A program made the translations under genes and the position numbers. Positions 10,701-21,244 of a stretch of 64,000 bases of DNA are shown here, in pieces. This stretch comes from Rosa chinensis. Taxonomy: Eukaryota > Streptophyta > Magnoliopsida > Rosales > Rosaceae. The notes beneath the pieces were generated by a model, which made no database searches, was not told where the DNA came from, and was given only the letters and a program-made list of their open reading frames with translations. The stretch is from contig NC_037092.1 in the NCBI RefSeq assembly GCF_002994745.2, forward strand, positions 24,763,001 to 24,827,000, given 5' to 3'. Numbering within the stretch: the first letter of the stretch is position 1; each line of letters starts with the position of its first letter.

Positions 10701-13085
10701 GAAACATGGAGTGTGGATTGTAAAATGGGGGATGTGAATTTCACTCCCTTTTTTTTTTTTTTGGTGAAGATACTTGGGGAGCATATGGATACTCCTTTCT
10801 TATGCACTTTTGATTTTCTGTGTGTGTGTCTGTGTTGTCATTTGGTGAGCATTCCAGTTGTTGCGATACTCATTGCCTCTGTTTCTTGATACAGAATTTT
10901 GGAAGCAAGTTCCTCCCAACGAACCCTACCGTGTGATTCTTGGTGATATAAGGGATAAGCTTTATCATACACGGGAACGTTCTCGTCAGTTGTTAGCCTG
11001 TGGGCACTCTGACATTCCAGAGGAAGCAGTATTGACCAGTGTTGAGGAGGTACTGCCATTCTAGGACATTGTCTGACTGCTAACTTCCATTTTTATTTAT
11101 TTTTTATTTTGGTTAACTGGTTATGGTCCTAACTGAGATTTAAATTATTGTAGTTCTTGGAACCACTCGAACTATGCTATAGATCACTCTGCTCTTGTGG
11201 AGATCGGGCAATTGCCGATGGCTCCCTTCTTGATTTCTTAAGGCAAGTTTCTACCTTTGGACTTTCACTTGTGAGACTTGATATTCGGCAAGAATCTGAC
11301 AGGCACACTGATGTCATCGATGCCATCACAAAGCATCTGGAAATTGGTTCCTATAGAGAATGGTCCGAAGAACGCCGTCAGCAGTGGCTTCTATCTGAAC
11401 TTAGTGGCAAGCGCCCGCTTTTTGGCCCTGATCTTCCAAAAACCGAAGAAATTGCTGATGTTTTGGATACATTACATGTGATATCAGAACTCCCATCTGA
11501 CAACTTTGGAGCATACATCATCTCAATGGCAACTGCTCCATCTGATGTCCTTGCAGTTGAACTCCTGCAACGTGAATGTCATGTGAAGAAACCACTGAGA
11601 GTCGTTCCACTGTTTGAGAAGCTTGCAGATTTGGAGGCTGCTCCTGCTGCTTTGGCTCGGCTCTTCTCAATTGATTGGTATAGGGAAAGGATCAATGGAA
11701 AGCAAGAAGTCATGATTGGGTACTCAGATTCTGGTAAAGATGCAGGGCGTTTTTCAGCTGGCTGGCAGTTATACAAGGCACAGGAGGACCTTATAAAGGT
11801 TGCTAAGGATTTTGGTGTGAAGCTAACTATGTTCCATGGTCGTGGTGGGACTGTTGGAAGGGGAGGTGGGCCCACCCATCTTGCTATATTGTCTCAACCA
11901 CCTGATACTATTCATGGTTCCCTCCGTGTCACTGTCCAAGGTGAAGTTATTGAGCAGTCTTTTGGAGAGGAGCTCTTGTGTTTTAGAACACTCCAGCGTT
12001 TCACAGCTGCTACACTAGAGCATGGAATGCATTTCCCAGTTTCACCAAAACCAGAATGGCGTAAACTTATGGATGAAATGGCTGTTGTATCTACAGAGGC
12101 CTATCGTTCTATTGTTTTCAAAGAACCCAGATTTGTTGAGTATTTCCGTCTTGTAAGTATATAAGACCTTGCTCTAATCACATTAGTTTTTTACTATGAC
12201 TATTTTCATCAGAATGACCTTGGAAATATATGATGTAGGCTACACCAGAGCTGGAGTATGGTCGGATGAACATTGGAAGTCGCCCGTCAAAGCGAAAGCC
12301 TAGTGGAGGCATTGAGTCACTTCGTGCAATCCCATGGATTTTTGCCTGGACACAAACGAGGTTCCATCTTCCTGTGTGGTTAGGCTTTGGAGAAGCTTTC
12401 AAATATGTCATTGCGAAGGACATTAGGAACCTTCACATGCTGCAGGATATGTACAATCAATGGCCGTTCTTTAGGGTCACCATTGATTTGGTTGAAATGG
12501 TGTTTGCCAAGGGAAACCCCGGAATTGCTGCTTTGTATGATAAACTCCTTGTTTCAGAAGACCTATGGTCATTCGGAGAGCGATTGAGAGCCGACTATGC
12601 AGAAACCCAGAAATATCTCTTGCAGGTAAAACCACATCTTTCAATTATATTTTGAGCAATTCATGAAAATTATTTTGCATGTTTATATACTGCAAAATTT
12701 CTCATGCAGTATTTCATTTGTTTTCTTGGGTCTCGCCAGAAATACACCTCTCTGCATAAATTGACCTTCTGCCTTTTTCTACTTGTAGATTGCTGGTCAC
12801 AAGGATCTTCTTGAAGGGGACCCCCACCTGAAGCAAAGACTCCGACTGCGTGATTCATACATCACCACCCTCAATGTTTGCCAAGCATATACACTGAAAA
12901 GGATCCGAGATCCTACCTACCATGTGACTGTGCGACCACATCTGTCCAAGGAGATTACGGAGTCAAACAAACCAGCTGATGAACTTGTGAAGCTGAACCC
13001 AACAAGTGAGTACGCCCCTGGTTTGGAGGACACCCTTATCTTGACAATGAAGGGTATTGCAGCTGGCTTGCAGAACACTGGTTAA
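7715..13085 (+). CDS. PPC: Phosphoenolpyruvate carboxylase, plant type, C3 form
   Basis: This cytosolic enzyme adds bicarbonate to phosphoenolpyruvate to make oxaloacetate, refilling the citric acid cycle. Ten exons join in frame: 7715-7882, 8717-9108, 9271-9355, 9490-9712, 9981-10084, 10199-10286, 10895-11049, 11154-12152, 12239-12625 and 12789-13085, all with GT-AG introns. They give 965 residues, the normal family length. Visible landmarks are the regulatory phosphorylation site (LASIDAQLR, Ser11), the catalytic loop TAHPTQS with His172, [37 protein letters not shown] and the diagnostic C-terminal QNTG. Residue 774 is Ala ([11 protein letters not shown]), where C4 isoforms of Flaveria have Ser, so this is a housekeeping C3-type isoform. 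The ATG at 7715 is chosen because the protein then starts MANRS, as in other plant PEPCs. No breaks were found. Confidence 0.97.
10585..10742. mobile_element. MITE inside PEPC intron 6
   Basis: About 60 bp at the left (GAAATTTACACTCCCCATTT onward) reappear in reverse complement at the right, with the arms separated by roughly 35 bp. The element lies wholly inside the intron between 10286 and 10895 and disturbs neither splice site. It is bordered by T-runs, so no target duplication could be defined. Confidence 0.75.
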
Positions 13086-13979
13086 ACGTGTCTCTTATGT
13101 GTTTCTATGCTTTTTCCCTTTCTGTTTTTCTGCTTTATAGAGATGGGCTGCATCCCATGAACTGAATCTATGTTTACATGAAGTGGATGCCTTTTGATCA
13201 TCCATCTTAAACGTCAGATAACTGCTGTTCTACGATCAGATTATGGTGCATAAAACATAGTCAGCATTGTTATCGTTTCCACAGAAGAAATTGAACTCAA
13301 TGTTACCGTTTGTTATGCTTAATACAGATGGTGATATGGACTTCATGTTTAATAATTTGGTTCTTTGCCATCAGATCAGTGTCTTCTCTGTTTTTTTTTT
13401 TGTTCCCTTTATTTATCAAATAATCAGATGAGTGACATTCTACAACAGTACAACCTTTTCTCAAAACTTCTGTACACCAAGTAATGTTGGGTTTTTTTTT
13501 TTTTTTTCTTTCTTTCTTTCTTTCGGTTCTTTGATGCATATACTTTGACTCACTTGGACAGTCGGACCTGATTTCTGTTTGTAGAAAATAAGATACTGCT
13601 TAACCACACCATTTGGGGGATAAAATTTGGAAAACATTTGGGACTAATGTCATCTGTGTGAAAGGATGGATATGTAATGTTTGGCATCGACAGTTTTTCT
13701 GGTGGCTTTTAAAGCTTCTTGATTGTCATTGCCTTCTCTCCAATTTGATTTACAAATTAACACATTTAATTCGAGTAATTCCAATCTCCATTTACTGGCT
13801 CAACTACAGTAGAATTCCTAATGTGTTCATCTTCATAACAGGTGCACAGCCTGCCTTATAATCAGTCTTTTCCATAAGTTTGAGCAAGTCATTCTGCAGC
13901 CAACTTTGGTTGGTGTTGTCGAATTTTATCATCACTTGGTCATAAGATGTAGTCATGATGCTAAGTTGCAAGTAACGTT
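13086..13979. other. PEPC 3' UTR and intergenic DNA
   Basis: The first 200-300 bp are probably the PEPC 3' untranslated region. After that there are poly-T and (CTTT)n tracts near 13490-13525 but no gene or element that I can support. Confidence 0.4.
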
Positions 13980-14275
13980 CATGTCCAAAACCAATTGGCA
14001 ATGGATAGTGTGTGTCCCATTTTTCCCATGTAGGATGTATATATTCTCAACACGCCCCCACACGTGTGGCGAATTTTCAAGCCATACACGTGGATAAGCC
14101 GTGTAGCCGTTAGGCATGCACACGTGGGTAACCCGCTCTGATACCGTGATAAAGTAATCTGAGGTTCACATCCAAAACCAATTGACAATGGATGGAGTGG
14201 CCCAAACCCTTATAAACTCATAAGCAATGTCCCATTTTTCCCATGTGAGATGTATATATTCTCAACATATTGAAA
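13980..14275. repeat. Partial direct duplication, repeat-derived
   Basis: Two similar stretches share the text ccaaaaccaattg-caatgg followed by tcccatttttcccatgt and gatgtatatattctcaaca. One is at about 13983-14052 and the other at about 14170-14268. Between them is acgtg-rich text ending in taacccgctctgatacc, a phrase common in plant repetitive DNA. The unit is likely an old transposon remnant of unknown class. Confidence 0.5.
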
Positions 14276-14507
14276 TATCCGATTGGTACTGCTTTTTTCA
14301 CTACAGCAAACAATAATGAGCATACTCGTATACTTCCAATACACAATCAAATTCAAATGGATTTGTTCGAGGTTGAATCATATCATTTCCTTTATCAGGT
14401 CTTTTCCTTTTCAATGCAAAAATGGTGAAATGGAGTGTTCAAAACAGAAAATAGAAACCTGCAATTGCTTTTCCTGTCCAAAAACTCTTTCCATCGGTTC
14501 TACATTC

Positions 14508-14892
14508 CTACCCTGAGACAACAAATTTAGTTTTTATAGGCATTTTGGAGCCAGCTATAGTAATAGCCCTTCTGGCTACATTTTCTGCTACTCCGCTCAC
14601 TTCATAAAGTATTCTGCCCGGTAAAACAACAGCCACCATATGCGAGACAGCTCCTTTCCCCTTGCCCATACGTACTTCTGTAGGCTTTGCTGTAACTGGT
14701 TTGTCTGAAATTACTCGTACCCATATTTTCCCTCCACCACGTGCATTTCGTGACATTGCTCTCCGCCCTGCTTCTATTTGTCTAGCTGTGATCCAAGCAG
14801 GTTCAAGCGCTTGAAGACCATATTTACCAAAGCTGATACGATTACCTCGGCAAGATAGTCCTTTCATTCTTCCCTTGCGCTGTTTTTTGAAT
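14508..14892 (-). CDS. RPL16: L16-type organelle ribosomal protein, main exon
   Basis: This exon encodes a large-subunit ribosomal protein of the bacterial uL16 family, which sits at the tRNA-binding centre of the large subunit. The open exon of about 127 residues holds the family core: [68 protein letters not shown] and the end [12 protein letters not shown]. It resembles chloroplast-encoded L16 more than the plant mitochondrial form, yet it is clearly diverged and nuclear (introns, nearby presequence). The acceptor is GTGGTCAG at 14893-14900; an in-frame stop just upstream shows that the frame cannot extend. The splice phase here is 2, while the upstream presequence exon ends in phase 0, so either one small exon is missing from my model or the two are not joined. 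Confidence 0.75.
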
Positions 14893-15057
14893 CTGACCAC
14901 ATACAGAAACAAATCATCCGATCAACAAAGGGAGGTGATATAATGGAAAGAACAGGAGCATTACCAAACTAGTAAGTCAACATGTCTATCTTTTGAAAAC
15001 TGACCCTCCACTTTTGCCACCAGGTTGAGCTGAATAGTAAGCATAGTTTTTCCCTAC

Positions 15058-15122
15058 ACCAACCCCACCAAACAACCCAATATTTCCTCCTCTTTGGTAT
15101 GGTGCAAGAAAGTCAACAACCT
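15058..15122 (-). pseudogene. ATP synthase beta P-loop fragment
   Basis: After a good acceptor (GCACAG) the minus strand reads [19 protein letters not shown] followed by VGVGK. This is the nucleotide-binding P-loop of the mitochondrial ATP synthase beta subunit. One extra A in the run after GGG shifts the frame immediately after the lysine. The other frame then continues as TMLTIQL, like the expected helix. It is a dead fragment. Confidence 0.8.
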
Positions 15123-15251
15123 GTGCATGAACCAAGAAATATAACTATACTGAAAGTAGAGTACCCGAGCACAGGCCCAAAGGGGAGCAGGAAAGCAATC
15201 ACAGCATTAAATGCTATTAAAAATGAACATTTGAAAGGATAATAATAAGAC

Positions 15252-15422
15252 CTTAGTTCTAGTAGCAAGGGTCTGTTGGACAGAAGGCACATGAATAGCT
15301 TGGGCAGAAGAGATGGAACGCTTGTAGGTTGTTCTAAGTCCTCCAAGACAAGTAGCTGCAGTAGCTTGGTATCGAACAGTAGATGGGATACGGCCAAGCA
15401 AAGCAGGCACCTCTGAGTTAGT
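15252..15422 (-). pseudogene. ATP synthase beta fragment, out of order
   Basis: An open stretch of 57 codons begins [19 protein letters not shown] and continues with [12 protein letters not shown]. It matches the ATP synthase beta segment that normally lies about 100 residues after the P-loop. Here it lies before the P-loop fragment in the direction of transcription, so the pieces are rearranged. It has a plausible acceptor (TTCTGCAG) but a weak donor (GTCTTA). Many conserved residues have changed, so it is not under beta-subunit selection. Confidence 0.75.
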
Positions 15423-15539
15423 CTGCAGAATGGCGAGTAAGGTTCAATAGTTCTTCAACAAGTTGGGAAAAGAAAAAATGTTGTCTAAAGAGAAGTGCAT
15501 CAACTGATGTAAATCAGGTCAATGAAGACACGGGAAAAA

Positions 15540-16440
15540 TCTAATGGCTAACCATCAATATACAACTTGATCCATACACATCATACATAGAAAATCAAAG
15601 CTTTCAGCAACAGAAGCCCGTGTTGATCAATGCGCTGAAAGATTGTGTACCGAACAGCACAAAACAGCAATACCACCTAGATTTTGAAATTCTGGACACC
15701 AACTCATTAGTTAATCAAAACTTAAAACATTTAAATCCATACAAGCACCAAACTGCACCACTTTAGTATTGAACATAATTAAAACACTAACAGTTCTTAT
15801 AAAATCTAATGCAACAAGTCCTCGTAAAGCCAAACCAGCAAGCACAGCCCGAAAACAGTAAAGCCCCTATGGCCCCCCTAACCTCGAACTAAAGGCATCC
15901 GGACTAACCCTAGTCAGGGAAGACAAGCGTATAAAAATAAAAGCTGACAATCAATGTGCAACTTGATCCCTGCCTTCCGACAGAAGAGGCCAGAAATGTC
16001 GATCAATCAACTGAAATATCATTTGCACTGGACAGAACAAAACGGCAACAACACATAAATCAAGCAAAGTCAAGGTATACCTACCTTCATACAAGCACAA
16101 AATCAACACTTTTTAACATCAACCATCATTAGAGCCTGACATCTCTTATCAAAGTCTAATGGCAACATGATCCCGGAATCGACATATGCAAGGCCTTTTA
16201 GCTAATAAAATCAATGTACAACTTGATCCCCACACAACGTAACAAGCAAGACTAAAGCTTTTCAACACCAGAAGCCAGAAATGCGGATCAATCAGCTGAA
16301 CAATACAATGTGTACCATACAGAACAGCACAGTAACCAATCAAAGTTCAATTCATTTCAACTACCAAAGCCCTAAAATTTCTTAATGGCAAGCATGTCCT
16401 AACCAGTAATCCAATGGAAACCACCTCAAATTACATAAAT
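15540..16440. repeat. Three diverged tandem copies in the RPL16 intron
   Basis: Three blocks at about 15555-15680, 15950-16045 and 16205-16335 share the order: tacaacttgatcc-like text, agaagcc(ag)-like text, gatcaat-c-gctga, then tgtgtacc-acagaacagcac. The copies are spaced about 300-400 bp apart and strongly diverged, which suggests old tandem duplication of this intron segment. Confidence 0.45.
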
Positions 16441-16461
16441 AAAGTGAATTTGGGAGCTTAC

Positions 16462-16644
16462 GGTGATAGAAGAAGAGGTGTGGAGCATGCGGCGGCCGGT
16501 AAGAAGAGCATTCCGAAGGAGGTGGGCGCACGGCGAAGCGCGGGGAGGCGATTGCGAGAGGGTTGATAGGGTAGGGTTATGGTTTGAGATCGAAAATCTG
16601 GAAGGGGATCGGAGAAGAGGGGATAAGAGCCGACGCGAAGCCAT
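16462..16644 (-). CDS. Mitochondrial presequence exon copied from ATP synthase beta
   Basis: A 61-codon exon starts MASRRLLSPLLRSPSRFS and ends at a strong donor (ACC then GTAAGC). It is rich in Arg, Ser and Leu with almost no acidic residues, as mitochondrial targeting peptides are. Its start (MASRR-LS-LLRS) and the later RASPCAHLL resemble the presequence of plant mitochondrial ATP synthase beta (ATP2). It lies upstream of the L16 exon on the same strand with fragments of the beta gene between. The likely meaning is that a duplicated ATP2 first exon now supplies targeting for L16. The joint is inferred because phases do not match by my model. Confidence 0.65.
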
Positions 16645-16660
16645 TTTTGTTGGGGTTTAG

Positions 16661-17558
16661 GGATTTCAGAGAAGAGTGAGAGTAACTAAACAAGACTGGT
16701 TTGGTTTCTTTCTTCAGCCACTTTTTTTTTTTTTTAAGAGAAAATTTGGGGCCATGTACAAATAAGCTCACATTTGTCATTTTTGAGACCTTATTTTCTT
16801 TTTCGGCCAAACCAAAAAATGAGTTTTTTGGGAGCCGAAATTAAAATGACTGATTCAAAAAGATAAATGTTTTAGATCTTATGAGGAAAAAATATCTATT
16901 GTACTTTTATTGAACACTTCAGAATTACATAGTTGTCTAATTATTCTTCAATCTTTAAATAAGATTGACTCATCTTTCGAGGATCTTTCAACGTATTTGG
17001 TCATTCTTTTTCTAATGATGTTTTAGTTTCACTATTTTTCAGTAGTTCACTTGAATGCGCAACTGCTATCCTTTTTATCGCTTGTGCTTGCTTTTCACTC
17101 TCAAGGCAGTGATCTTTTTCTTCTACAAAAGCGCAGCGAACAAAATAACTTTATCTATAAATAATTAAATATTTTAACACAAGCTTTTAATTTTTACCAA
17201 TATTTGGGGTTTCTCTATGCAGCCTATCGTCCAGTTCGTCCGTAATCACTTTGTTGAGATCGATGATCCATCTAGGCATTTCAAGTGATACAAATTTCAT
17301 CTCTAATACTACGAGTTTTTGGTGGAAAACCAATGAAGTATTGTATTGTTTTGGGTGTTTTCTCATCAAACTATTGCATCCTTTGGTAGGAGACTACTTT
17401 GGGACTTACCAGTTACCTACTGTAAAATATGGCTGAAATTATCCTTACTTCTCAATAAAATTCAATTGTAATCAATAACCACAGTATTTTTCTTCATTTT
17501 TCTCGCTCTCCTTAGCAACTCTTCTATCCAATTGCTTTATCTCGGCCTTTCGGTGACT
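16661..17558. other. Intergenic, no gene seen
   Basis: This holds the probable promoter side of the RPL16 locus (reading left) and AT-rich DNA. The short frames on both strands show no family resemblance. Confidence 0.4.
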
Positions 17559-17563
17559 CTTAA

Positions 17564-20462
17564 TGTAACAACCCAAAATTTTAATTATATATTAGATCGT
17601 GTGATAATATTTTCTTTACTAGGTTGTGTGTGTGTGTGTGTGTGTTAGCGTGTGTGTGTTCGAGAAGTCTATTACCTATTACATGTAGACTTGTGAGGAA
17701 GCTAGTTTTACTCAATTGGTTTAAACATTTTCGAATGAGACCTTATAAACCCAATCAATGAATCTCTTATTAGTCATTGTTCGTATCCAAGTGTGAGTAA
17801 GTATTCTATTTGGGTGATTATGCAAAGTTAGGAATTATAGGTGTTGTTGAACCTGTAGATTAAGCTAACTAGTAGCTTGAGGTGGCATCACTCAATTTAT
17901 AGCTCAAGCTCTATTTATCCATCATTAAAACTTCTAGTCTACTGCTATCACATGGATATCCCCATATTGTAGAAATAAAGCTTATTTTCTTCCTATATGT
18001 TTTTATATATAACCTTGGTCATTAAGTTATAAAGGGATAAGAGCTTTCATACCTATCTCTGCAATACTTACTGATGAAGGTTTCTATTAAGAGATAGGAT
18101 TGTACAAGTATATCTATTGAATGCTTGGTGATTAAGTCATTAAGTGATAGGTATGGACAAACACATCTATATGCAGATTTAATTATAATTGTTTTGCTTG
18201 ATGGCCAAGAACCTGACTAGTACTATAAATAGCAGCTATCTACTTGTTTCATATCCACACTACAATGAGAGCAATAGGGGAACAGAACGTGAGTGAGGGA
18301 GATAGAGAGAAAGGAGTAGGATAGAAAGAAAGAAATAAACAGAAAGGAAAGGAAACAAAAGAAAAAAAGACACTGGGAGAAAGAAAAGGATATGTGAGAA
18401 TGAAAATAGAGAGGGAAGAAGAGGAAAGAAAAGGGGTAGAAGAAAGAGAAGGGAAGGCATGATTACAAAGATTAGTTTCGGAGAATTAGATTTGGGATTC
18501 AAAGGTCTGTTTCGATCCTAAAATCTATTTTTATTTCTATGAAACTTTGTTCATGTGTTTTTGCTCAGTTCTTGTCTAAGTTGGCTTAATGTTTTCTACA
18601 GTTAATAATGTAAATGATTGTAAGCATAGAAACAAATCAAGATGATTAGAGAATTGGTTCCATAAGAATGGGTGTCCTGAGTAATTCTTAGGTTGCTGTT
18701 TGGGTTAGAATTCTTATTTTATCTTAACAACAAGAGGTTAGAGTGATCAAAGAACCTATATGCATCAGTTTAACAACCTTAGACTGAGCAGTAACATCAA
18801 ACATTAGTTTATAGGCATTGGAGAAAGCTAGAACAAGTTTCTACATTATAATCATTTAGTTAATTTTGAGCAACCATATCCTTTGATCTAGACTTTCATT
18901 TTAGAAACCATTTGCATGTGTTGAAAGCTTATAATGTAAGCTTGATATCTATATAGTTTTGTACAATTTCATTAAAGACTCATTGGTTAAGTTTGAGGCT
19001 AAAAAACAGAGGTCTGCAATCTGTTGTTTTTGACACAGTTTTCTTTTTACTAAAAGCTGTACATTTCGGCTGGGTATTTGAAGTTGGTGTCTTCATGAAA
19101 ATTTCAGTAGACATCTCAAAGATCATTTCAGAATTGAAATCTCATGAAAAAGACTTTTCTAGAGTAAGTTATGATTTTTCGAAGTTGAGGATCTGCATCA
19201 GGAAATTCTGCAATTTTCATTATGTTTCTGTTTGTTCCATTTCGTTTCAATAGTTTCCTGTATTTAAACTTGTTTATTTCGACCACCAACTGAACATAGA
19301 GATTCTTCTATTTTTAACAAAACTTGTGACGCTATTTACTGAATTCTTTTGAGATACTTATGTCATTGTGAAATCAGTTTTCCTTCACAATAAATCTGCA
19401 AGACATTTTGGTTGGTTAGTTAGCACTTCAAATGTTAGATTTCAGGTACCATTTTCTTAAGACATAAGCTCGATATTGAAGTATGTTCCTAAGGCAGAAT
19501 CATAGCTTTGTGTTTAGAATAAATTATGTGCTTATGCATAGGAAATGTGAATTGTACTTTGATATTTACTTTTTATGCAGGAACATGTATCTATACAATA
19601 GCTTGAAATCCAGGTAGGGGGATCTGGGAACCTCTACTCAATTGTATTGTATGCATATATGTTGCTTGACATGTTTGTTGTGGAATGAATGAATATTTGA
19701 TGCAATTACATTGCGAAGTATATGTTATCAATTGATGCATCATCCATTGAGTACATATGAAGTATAAGGGTGGTGATGGTGATATGTGTAATGTTATCGA
19801 TATAAGAAAGTTTGAAATTTACCTTTTGCGTAGTTGAGTCCATAACCTTAGCAGGTACCAGATCCCAGGTATGCCCATTGTTAATGCGCAATTAGTATAG
19901 GATTGAAAGGGTAATTCGGGACTGGCGAAAGGGGCATGGACAAGATGACTAGCAAAAGAGGGTTAGGGGGATTGATTTTGGGTGGGGGTTAGTTCATATA
20001 GTTGAGTACTCTGAGTCACCTTCGTGGTAAAATACATGGTATGGGACATGTACGCTCAGTTTATTCTGCTGTGTGAATTATCGGGAATAGAACATGTATT
20101 CATGCATACCATATAATGATTGTTTGGTTATCTTTTGTGTGAAGAGAAATAGCTCCCTACTGAGCCACAGGTTGAGCTCACTCCTTAACAGTCTTGCAGG
20201 TTATTAAACACAAGAACTATGAAGATTAGTGATCGAAAGCAATTAGAGTTAGTTGGAGTTTTGTATTTGTAAGATCATTATTCCGGAAGTGAGTACTCTT
20301 AGTGATCTTGAGTTGGATTTATCCTTATACCGAAATGAGAAGTCAATTCCATTATCAAAGTGTCGATTTTTTTTTTATTCGTTTATTTTTATTTTTACTC
20401 ACACCTCGAATTTCGGGAAATATTTAAAAAAAAAAATTTTGACCCGGATTCGAGGCGTGACA
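17564..20462 (+). mobile_element. Large solo LTR (Ty3/gypsy-like)
   Basis: The block starts TGTAACAACCC and ends GGCGTGACA (TG...CA ends), with an exact 5-bp target duplication, CTTAA, at 17559-17563 and 20463-20467. Inside are a GT-repeat (about 17627-17660) and a TATA box with promoter-like spacing (CTATAAATAG at about 18222). Near the 3' end is the LTR-type phrase ctactgagccacaggttgag. There is no gag-pol and no second LTR, so it is what remains after recombination between two LTRs, or a large non-coding derivative. At 2.9 kb it is long for an LTR. Confidence 0.8.
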
Positions 20463-20467
20463 CTTAA

Positions 20468-21019
20468 ACACGAGACGCATTACAAGTTGTCGCTCCTTCC
20501 ATATTAGTTTATGATACTAGATTGCAAGTGCAAGGTGAAATAGGTTGACATGCAGTTAATACGTTGAGACGTGCTCATCTAATGATTCTATTAATATTTT
20601 GTTTTAGTTGCTTAACGATATTTTAATATTTTGAATAGTTAATGTTTCTTCTGTTGGGAACAAAGTTAAACTCACACATCTCTTAAGTATTGAAAATTTG
20701 AAGATGTGAACAGTAAGATTCATTCAATTTGCAGGGAATACAACAAATACTGATTAAGTGAATAATTTATTTCAGTTCGCACTCTAGAACTTCTACTTTT
20801 CCAATCTCAATACATCTATGCAGTATTAGAATTTAAAAAATGTGAACCGTTCAATTAATTTAATATATGGACATGGTGCAGGACTGATTGAATTATTCGC
20901 TTCTCCAACGCTCCCAAGCACTCTAAAAGCTTTCAAAGAATACCCCAAACACAAATTATTATTGGCAAATTTATTTTCACAAAGGAGAGTCTCAAAAGAA
21001 TTTAAAATTTCTCCCTTTC

Positions 21020-21050
<31 letters not shown>

Positions 21051-21244
21051 AAAAAAAAGAGAGACAAAAAGCTGACCTTGAGAGGTGGTTTTTTAATCTC
21101 TAAAGTCTAAAGTTTCAATCTTTAACTCCTTTTGAAGGTAAAGAAACTAACAAAGAGCATCAAACAAACACATTCCCACCCAAGTCCTCCTCCTCCTCCA
21201 GAAACCCAACAGACTCCACTGTACTACACCCTTGAGCGATCACC
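20468..21244. promoter_or_regulatory. Upstream region of ALG9
   Basis: AT-rich DNA with an A-run at 21021-21060. A pyrimidine-rich leader (tcctcctcctcc) lies just before the ALG9 start. No coding sequence seen. Confidence 0.4.

Noticed and set aside
18260..18502. 80-codon hydrophobic protein on the minus strand
   Set aside because: It is a translation of a GA-rich purine tract within the solo LTR, giving Leu/Phe/Ser runs.
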